From the NCBI GenBank assembly GCA_902800365.1, contig CADCEF010000017.1:24262-88261 (forward strand): a stretch of DNA of 64,000 bases, read 5' to 3'. Made by a program: the position numbers and the translations under genes. Below are positions 60,122 to 64,000 of the stretch, piece by piece. The DNA comes from an uncultured Prevotella sp. (GTDB lineage Bacteria > Bacteroidota > Bacteroidia > Bacteroidales > Bacteroidaceae). Within the stretch, counting starts at the first letter, position 1. Each line of letters opens with the position of its first letter. A model generated the notes under the pieces. That model was not told the DNA's origin, ran no database searches, and saw nothing but the letters and a program-made list of their open reading frames with translations.

Positions 60122-61074
60122 AAGCATTAACAAAGACAGACTTCAAGTTCGAAGGACAGAAGAGCGTTTATCACGGCAAAGTCCGTGACGTTTACAACAT
60201 CAACGACGATCTGATGGTAATGGTTGCCACCGACCGTATTTCGGCATTCGATGTCGTATTGCCAAAGGGAATCCCATTCAAGGGTCAGGTACTCAACCAG
60301 ATTGCAGCTAAGTTCCTTGATGCCACTACCGACATCTGCCCTAACTGGAAGTTGGCCACACCAGATCCAATGGTAACCGTAGGCCTTAAGTGCGAGGGCT
60401 TCCGTGTTGAGATGATCATCCGTTCAATCCTTACTGGTTCAGCTTGGCGTGAGTACAAGAACGGTTGTCGCGAGCTATGCGGCGTTAAACTGCCCGACGG
60501 CATGAAGGAAAACGAGCGTTTCCCAGAGCCTATCATCACACCAACAACCAAGGCCGACGAGGGTCACGACATGAACATCTCTAAGGAAGAGATTATCGCT
60601 CAGGGCATCGTTTCTGCCGAGGACTACGCTATCATGGAGGATTATACCCGCAAGATCTTCGCTCGCGGACAGGAGATTGCCGCAAAGCGCGGACTCATCC
60701 TCGTTGATACCAAGTACGAGTTTGGTAAGCGTGATGGTAAGGTTTACCTTATCGACGAAATCCATACTCCCGACTCAAGCCGCTACTTCTATGCCGAAGG
60801 CTATGAGGAGAAGCTAGCCAAAGGTGAGCCACAGCGCCAGCTTTCGAAAGAGTTTGTACGTCAGTGGCTCATAGAGCATGACTTCATGAACGAGCCCGGA
60901 CAGACCATGCCTGAGATTACGGACGAGTATGCAGAGAGCGTATCCGACCGCTACATCGAGCTATATGAGCACATCGTAGGCGAGAAGTTTGAGCGCGAAC
61001 AGAGCGAAGGCGACATTGCCGAGCGTATCGAGAAAAACGTGAGCGAGTGGCTCTCAGCCTTCAAGAGTCGCTAA
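60118..61074 (+). CDS. purC: phosphoribosylaminoimidazole-succinocarboxamide synthase
   Basis: 318 residues, of the longer purC type: [34 protein letters not shown] and [11 protein letters not shown] are seen. It joins CAIR and Asp in purine synthesis. ATGA overlap with phoH; a heptamer array with its stop codon follows. Confidence 0.97.
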   Translation: MKALTKTDFKFEGQKSVYHGKVRDVYNINDDLMVMVATDRISAFDVVLPKGIPFKGQVLNQIAAKFLDATTDICPNWKLATPDPMVTVGLKCEGFRVEMIIRSILTGSAWREYKNGCRELCGVKLPDGMKENERFPEPIITPTTKADEGHDMNISKEEIIAQGIVSAEDYAIMEDYTRKIFARGQEIAAKRGLILVDTKYEFGKRDGKVYLIDEIHTPDSSRYFYAEGYEEKLAKGEPQRQLSKEFVRQWLIEHDFMNEPGQTMPEITDEYAESVSDRYIELYEHIVGEKFEREQSEGDIAERIEKNVSEWLSAFKSR

Positions 61075-61099
61075 TGTTTAATCATTAATGTTTAATGTA
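61072..61099 (+). repeat. heptamer array between purC and menG
   Basis: TAATGTT-TAATCAT-TAATGTT-TAATG, the first TAA being the purC stop codon. It ends just before the menG ATG at 61102. Confidence 0.82.
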
Positions 61100-61101
61100 G
61101 T

Positions 61102-61833
61102 ATGTACGAGCAGGAAAAGATTACCCCATATCATGATGGTGAGAAAGCCTCGCAGGTAGAGCAGATGTTCGACAACATCGCCCCTACCTACGACAAACTC
61201 AACCACCGTCTGTCGTGGGACATCGACAAGGGTTGGCGCCGCAAAGCCATTAGGCAGCTGGCACCCTTCCACCCCAAGTCGCTGCTCGACATTGCAACCG
61301 GCACAGGCGATTTCGCCATACTTTCAGCCCAAATGCTCAAGCCCGAGCGCCTTGTTGGCGCCGACATCAGTGAAGGTATGATGCAGATAGGCCGACAAAA
61401 GGTAGCTGCCCTTGGACTGCAGGACGTTGTTACGTTCGAGAAAGAGGACTGTTTACACCTATCTTATAATAGCGACACCTTCGACGCTGTTACTGCTGCA
61501 TTCGGCATCCGTAACTTTGCCGATCTCGATGCAGGTCTGCGCGAGATGTACAGAGTGCTCAAGCCTGGTGGTCATCTCAGCATCGTAGAGCTTACCTCAC
61601 CCGTAAGTTTCCCTATGAAGCAGTTGTTCCGCATCTATTCGCACACGGTTCTGCCCGTCTACGGCCGTCTCATCTCGCGCGACACAAGCGCCTACTCATA
61701 TCTCACCAAGACCATCGAGGCTTTTCCACAGGGTGAGCGAATGGTCGACATACTGATGAAGGCAGGCTTTGCTGAAGCCTCGTTTCGCCGACTAACATTT
61801 GGCATTTGTACGATGTATTTCGCAACTAAATAA
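61102..61833 (+). CDS. menG: demethylmenaquinone methyltransferase MenG/UbiE
   Basis: 243 residues, SAM methyltransferase: [25 protein letters not shown] in parts, [49 protein letters not shown] in parts. It makes menaquinone, the quinone of this phylum. Next gene follows 11 bp later. Confidence 0.96.
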   Translation: MYEQEKITPYHDGEKASQVEQMFDNIAPTYDKLNHRLSWDIDKGWRRKAIRQLAPFHPKSLLDIATGTGDFAILSAQMLKPERLVGADISEGMMQIGRQKVAALGLQDVVTFEKEDCLHLSYNSDTFDAVTAAFGIRNFADLDAGLREMYRVLKPGGHLSIVELTSPVSFPMKQLFRIYSHTVLPVYGRLISRDTSAYSYLTKTIEAFPQGERMVDILMKAGFAEASFRRLTFGICTMYFATK

Positions 61834-61844
61834 TTACTAAAGAA

Positions 61845-62591
61845 ATGGACAAGTACGGACTTATCGGCTACCCATTGGGTCACTCTTTTTCCATCAGCTA
61901 CTTCAATCAGAAGTTTGCCGATGAGGGCATCAATGCCACGTACGAGAATTTCGAGATTCCGTCGATCGACGACCTTCCCGAAATCATCGACCGCTATCCA
62001 AACCTTCGCGGTCTGAACGTAACCATTCCCTATAAGGAAAAGGTAATTCCCTTCCTCGACAGCATCTCGCCCGAGGCACGCGCTATCGGAGCCGTAAACG
62101 TAATCCGCGTGGTTCATCAAAAGAACAAGACACTGCTCAAGGGCTACAACAGCGATGTTATAGGATTCACCCAGAGCATTGAGCCAATGCTCGACCCAAA
62201 ATGGCACAAAAAGGCGCTTATCCTGGGTACAGGCGGTGCTTCAAAAGCCATCAACTACGGACTCAAGTCATTAGGCATAGAACCTGTGTTTGTGAGTCGT
62301 TATGAGCGCCCTGGCACCATTCAGTATCAGAGTATAACACCCGAGGTGGTTCGCGAGTATAACGTCATCGTAAATTGCACCCCAATGGGCATGTATCCAC
62401 ATACCGACGAGTGCCCGCAGCTGCCTTACGAGGCGATGGACTCACACACCATCCTCTACGACCTTATTTACAACCCCGACCAGACATTGTTTATGCGCAA
62501 TGGAGCAAAATACGGTGCCGAGGTAAAGAACGGTCTAGAGATGCTACTGCTTCAAGCCTTTGCAAGCTGGGAATTCTGGCACGAGCGTTAA
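61845..62591 (+). CDS. aroE: shikimate dehydrogenase
   Basis: 248 residues. YGLIGYPLGHSFS, NVTIPYKEKVIPFLD, GAVNVIR and LGTGGASKAINY are the substrate and NADP segments. It reduces dehydroshikimate in aromatic amino acid synthesis. Slightly shorter than the E. coli enzyme. Confidence 0.95.
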   Translation: MDKYGLIGYPLGHSFSISYFNQKFADEGINATYENFEIPSIDDLPEIIDRYPNLRGLNVTIPYKEKVIPFLDSISPEARAIGAVNVIRVVHQKNKTLLKGYNSDVIGFTQSIEPMLDPKWHKKALILGTGGASKAINYGLKSLGIEPVFVSRYERPGTIQYQSITPEVVREYNVIVNCTPMGMYPHTDECPQLPYEAMDSHTILYDLIYNPDQTLFMRNGAKYGAEVKNGLEMLLLQAFASWEFWHER

Positions 62592-62621
62592 TTTATAATA
62601 GAGATTTTAGAAATAAAAGAT

Positions 62622-63785
62622 ATGGATAATCGTTATATGATGCGTGGTGTTTCGGCCGCGAAGGAAGACGTACACAACGCTATCAAAAACATTGACAAGG
62701 GAATCTTCCCTCAAGCATTCTGCAAAATCATCCCCGACATTCTTGGGGGCGACCCAGAGTATTGCAACATCATGCATGCCGATGGCGCCGGCACAAAGTC
62801 GGCCCTCGCCTACATGTATTGGAAGGAGACTGGCGACCTCTCTGTATGGAAAGGTATCGCTCAGGATGCCATCGTGATGAATACCGACGATCTGCTCTGC
62901 GTGGGTGCAGTCGATAACATTCTCGTTAGCTCTACCATCGGCCGTAACAAGATGCTCATTCCCGGCGAGGTTATCTCTGCCGTTATCAATGGCACCGACG
63001 AGCTGCTCTCTGAGCTCCGCGAGATGGGTATCGGCATATATCCCACCGGTGGCGAGACCGCCGATGTAGGCGACCTGGTTCGCACCATCATCGTGGATAG
63101 CACCGTTACCTGTCGTATGAAGCGCTCCGACGTTATCGACAATGCCAACATCCGCCCTGGCGATGTCATCGTAGGTTTGTCGTCAACAGGTCAGGCCACT
63201 TACGAGAAGCGCTACAATGGCGGTATGGGCTCTAACGGGCTTACCTCAGCCCGTCACGACGTCTTCGCCAAGTATCTGGCCGAGGATTATCCTGAGAGCT
63301 ACGACCACGCCGTGCCTTACGACCTTGTTTACAGCGGCAAGTATAAGCTCACCGATAAGGTTGAAGGTTCGCCCGTTGATGCCGGCCAGCTTGTACTCTC
63401 GCCCACACGCACCTATGCGCCTGTAATAAAGAAGTTACTTGACGAGCTCCGTCCCGAGATTCACGGTATGGTTCACTGCACAGGTGGCGCACAGACCAAG
63501 GTTCTGCACTTTGTAAACGACAATTGTCGCGTAATAAAGGACAACATGTTCCCAGTTCCCCCACTCTTCCGCGCCATCCACGAGTGCTCAGGCACCGATT
63601 GGAAGGAGATGTACCAGGTGTTCAACATGGGTCACCGCATGGAGATCTATGTTCGCCCCGAGGTAGCCGAGAAGGTCATCGAGATAAGCAAGAGTTTCAA
63701 CATCGATGCCCAAGTGGTGGGTCACATCGAAGAAGGCCCCAAGAGCCTTACCATTCGCTCTGAATTCGGAGAATTCAATTACTAA
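62622..63785 (+). CDS. purM: AIR synthase (PurM), Bacteroidetes-type
   Basis: 387 residues, of the PurM/SelD fold: HADGAGTKSALAYMYW, QDAIVMNTDDLLCVGA, GIYPTGGETADVGD, GLSSTGQATYEKRYNGGMGSNG in parts and QVVGHIEEGPKSLTI. It closes FGAM to AIR in purine synthesis. Longer than typical bacterial PurM (about 345). Last gene of the phoH-purC-menG-aroE-purM unit. Confidence 0.93.
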   Translation: MDNRYMMRGVSAAKEDVHNAIKNIDKGIFPQAFCKIIPDILGGDPEYCNIMHADGAGTKSALAYMYWKETGDLSVWKGIAQDAIVMNTDDLLCVGAVDNILVSSTIGRNKMLIPGEVISAVINGTDELLSELREMGIGIYPTGGETADVGDLVRTIIVDSTVTCRMKRSDVIDNANIRPGDVIVGLSSTGQATYEKRYNGGMGSNGLTSARHDVFAKYLAEDYPESYDHAVPYDLVYSGKYKLTDKVEGSPVDAGQLVLSPTRTYAPVIKKLLDELRPEIHGMVHCTGGAQTKVLHFVNDNCRVIKDNMFPVPPLFRAIHECSGTDWKEMYQVFNMGHRMEIYVRPEVAEKVIEISKSFNIDAQVVGHIEEGPKSLTIRSEFGEFNY

Positions 63786-63794
63786 ACATAAAAA

Positions 63795-63824
63795 AGAGAG
63801 GCTCTTTTCAGAGCCTCTTTTTTT
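63795..63824 (+). terminator. terminator of the phoH-purM operon
   Basis: AGAGGCTC (63797-63804) and GAGCCTCT (63811-63818) pair around TTTTCA, then T residues to 63824. Confidence 0.88.
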
Positions 63825-64000
63825 GTTTCACAGATGGTGGCTATAATAAAAAATTGTCTTAGCCTGAAATACGTTGACTCCTGCCAAACCTTTTAAAAGT
63901 CAAAAAGAGTTATGAGAAAAGGTCAACGTTTCCAGTACGAAGTCCACTAACCCGGGAAAAGAGACAACAAAAGCAGGAAAGCAGACAACCTAATCAGAGA
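63825..64000. other. non-coding window end with a short inverted repeat
   Basis: No gene is supported. CCTGAAATACGTTGAC (63863-63878) and GTCAACGTTTCCAG (63922-63935) are imperfect inverted repeats about 44 bp apart; a 12-codon frame (MRKGQRFQYEVH) lies across the right arm. It may be the edge of a repeat or mobile element beyond the window. Confidence 0.35.

Overview
The window looks like chromosomal core DNA from a Bacteroidales bacterium, most likely of the Prevotella group. The grounds are: Bacteroidetes-type promoters (a TAnnTTTG -7 box, often with TTTG about 20 bp upstream); very few Shine-Dalgarno-like sites; a short RpoD; the moxR/bat aerotolerance operon; Bacteroidetes-restricted families (DUF4295, DUF4251, DUF4421-like, DUF5715-like, a CCCTC-free L28-L33 cluster); and many SusD-free, lipobox-bearing envelope proteins. 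I see no rRNA, prophage, CRISPR array or intact insertion sequence.

Layout. 1-2079 (+): the end of a DegP/HtrA protease, then rpoD and a small secreted protein. 2118-5734 (-): an iorA-iorB-aminotransferase operon for ferredoxin-linked 2-oxoacid metabolism, with a striking palindrome inside it. 5910-8525 (-): an OmpP1/FadL-type porin and a Tyr/Trp-rich secreted protein. 8655-9506 (+): prmA, followed by a candidate small RNA. 9768-16327 (-): two clusters of small envelope proteins, including a LolA-like protein, a membrane-bound TPR/AraC regulator and an OmpH/Skp-like lipoprotein. 16395-18677 (+): pepD, a lipoprotein, and tRNA-Ser plus two identical tRNA-Glu genes. 18754-29430 (-): moxR-DUF58-bat genes running on into PAP2 and queA; batB/batC and batD/batE are each fused into one reading frame. 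29575-34405 (-): ftsY-rimO-HU and a long HU-linker-membrane-LysM protein. 34510-37700 (-): map-tsaD-cinA-L28-L33-DUF4295. 37879-43766 (-): a lipoprotein; then cstA, a small barrel, nadC, a C69 dipeptidase and a HAD phosphatase. 43876-48359 (+): a GHL10 glycosidase-like protein, uxuA and uxuB. 48412-55365 (-): the leucine operon leuA-leuC-leuD-leuA2/cimA-like-leuB plus a TPR gene, preceded by an attenuator with a Leu/Ile-rich leader peptide. 55592-57378 (+): a GH25 lysozyme and rlmH. 57379-59069 (-): a zinc metallopeptidase and a DUF5715-like protein. 59147-63785 (+): phoH-purC-menG-aroE-purM.

The most rewarding items are: (1) a complete transcription-attenuation module before leuA that I can read directly (promoter, leader peptide, antiterminator, terminator); (2) a predicted protein that joins a nucleoid HU domain to a periplasmic LysM domain through a roughly 450-residue Pro/Glu linker and one membrane helix; (3) the double Bat fusions; (4) two long palindromes between operon genes, built in the same way from three tandem words per arm; (5) heptamer TAATGTT spacers that absorb stop codons; and (6) an orphan promoter-terminator pair after prmA that may encode a small RNA. 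All statements come from reading the sequence by eye. No database search or folding program was run.
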